From Phocaeicola plebeius (GTDB lineage: Bacteria > Bacteroidota > Bacteroidia > Bacteroidales > Bacteroidaceae), in contig NZ_QSQT01000042.1 of NCBI RefSeq assembly GCF_003437535.1, positions 1 to 24,743 on the forward strand: a DNA stretch of 24,743 nt, read 5' to 3'. Every line of letters begins with the position of its first letter. Within the stretch, counting starts at the first letter, position 1. Made by a program: the position numbers and the translations under genes. Positions 24,564-24,743 of the stretch are shown piece by piece. Under the pieces are notes generated by a model, which saw only the letters and a list, made by a program, of their open reading frames with translations, was not told where the DNA came from and searched no databases.

Positions 24564-24607
24564 GAATAATATTACATTTTGATTTGATTAATATTCCTAA
24601 GGGTGTC

Positions 24608-24641
24608 CAAAAGTAGTAAAAATCCTTTATATTCATTCAAA
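24608..24641 (-). promoter_or_regulatory. Promoter of the OPT transporter/hydrolase pair
   Basis: The minus strand has TTTG (24641-24638), 22 nt, then TACTTTTG (24615-24608), both boxes matching the Bacteroidota consensus with slightly long spacing. The predicted start near 24601 gives a leader of about 38 nt. Confidence 0.6.
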
Positions 24642-24667
24642 AGTGAGCTCATTTTTGTGCCTTCGGA

Positions 24668-24683
24668 AAACGCACTTGCGTTT
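24668..24683. repeat. AAACGCA/TGCGTTT palindrome
   Basis: A perfect 7-bp inverted repeat, AAACGCA-CT-TGCGTTT, lies upstream of the OPT promoter. It is the size of a dimeric repressor site, though no regulator is nearby in the window. Confidence 0.5.
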
Positions 24684-24697
24684 GAAATAAAATGTAG

Positions 24698-24743
24698 TGT
24701 ACTAAATAAGTTGACACAATTTATTTAGTAACATGCGTAAAAA
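24698..24743. repeat. 10-bp inverted repeat at the right edge
   Basis: TACTAAATAA (24700-24709) and TTATTTAGTA (24721-24730) are perfect inverted copies around GTTGACACAAT. The outer end TGTACTAAATAAGTTGACA is loosely reminiscent of insertion-sequence termini (TGTAC...AGTTG). It could instead be an operator or a terminator-like hairpin of a gene outside the window. The sequence ends 13 bases later, so it cannot be resolved. Confidence 0.45.

Overview
The window looks like chromosomal DNA from a gut Bacteroidales, most likely a Bacteroides- or Phocaeicola-type genome. The evidence is a SusC/SusD outer-membrane pair with a TlpA-like lipoprotein, Bacteroidota-type -7 promoter boxes (TAnnTTTG) upstream of several genes, few Shine-Dalgarno sequences, a ribosomal protein S16 with a long Ala/Glu/Lys tail, the large single-chain PurL, and a DUF4924-like protein. 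No tRNA, rRNA, CRISPR array, complete insertion sequence or phage gene was seen.

Layout, left to right. (1) 1-2413: an arginase-fold hydrolase (+) converges on the branched-chain aminotransferase ilvE (-) over a shared bidirectional terminator. A 414-base A+T-rich gap follows. (2) 2414-10226: an accessory-type nutrient-uptake locus. It holds a membrane-spanning regulator (periplasmic TPR, one membrane segment, cytoplasmic AraC domain), then a SusC-like TonB-dependent channel, a SusD-like surface lipoprotein and a DUF4369/thioredoxin lipoprotein in one apparent operon. No glycoside hydrolase, sulfatase or peptidase accompanies it, so the ligand is unknown. (3) 10461-15623: purL (-) and a DcuA/DcuB-type C4-dicarboxylate transporter (+) leave from a shared divergent promoter region. 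(4) 15624-15891: a terminator followed by four tandem 22-bp units, each built as a short palindrome (GTTTCCC-N5-GGAAAC type). (5) 15892-19548: a tight same-strand run of LysE-family exporter, DUF4924-like protein, rfbD and prfC (gaps 6, 13 and 2 nt), closed by a bidirectional terminator. (6) 19617-24563: four minus-strand genes: a MATE transporter, rpsP with its own strong promoter and a hairpin at the predicted 5' end of its mRNA, and an OPT-family transporter/secreted alpha-beta hydrolase pair. (7) 24564-24743: the OPT promoter, then palindromes that may belong to an operator or an element running off the right edge.

Most genes are ordinary Bacteroidales housekeeping functions. The parts that deserve follow-up are the regulator/SusCD/TlpA locus with unknown substrate, the 22-bp palindromic tandem array after the dicarboxylate transporter, the 5' hairpin of rpsP, and the palindromes at the right edge.
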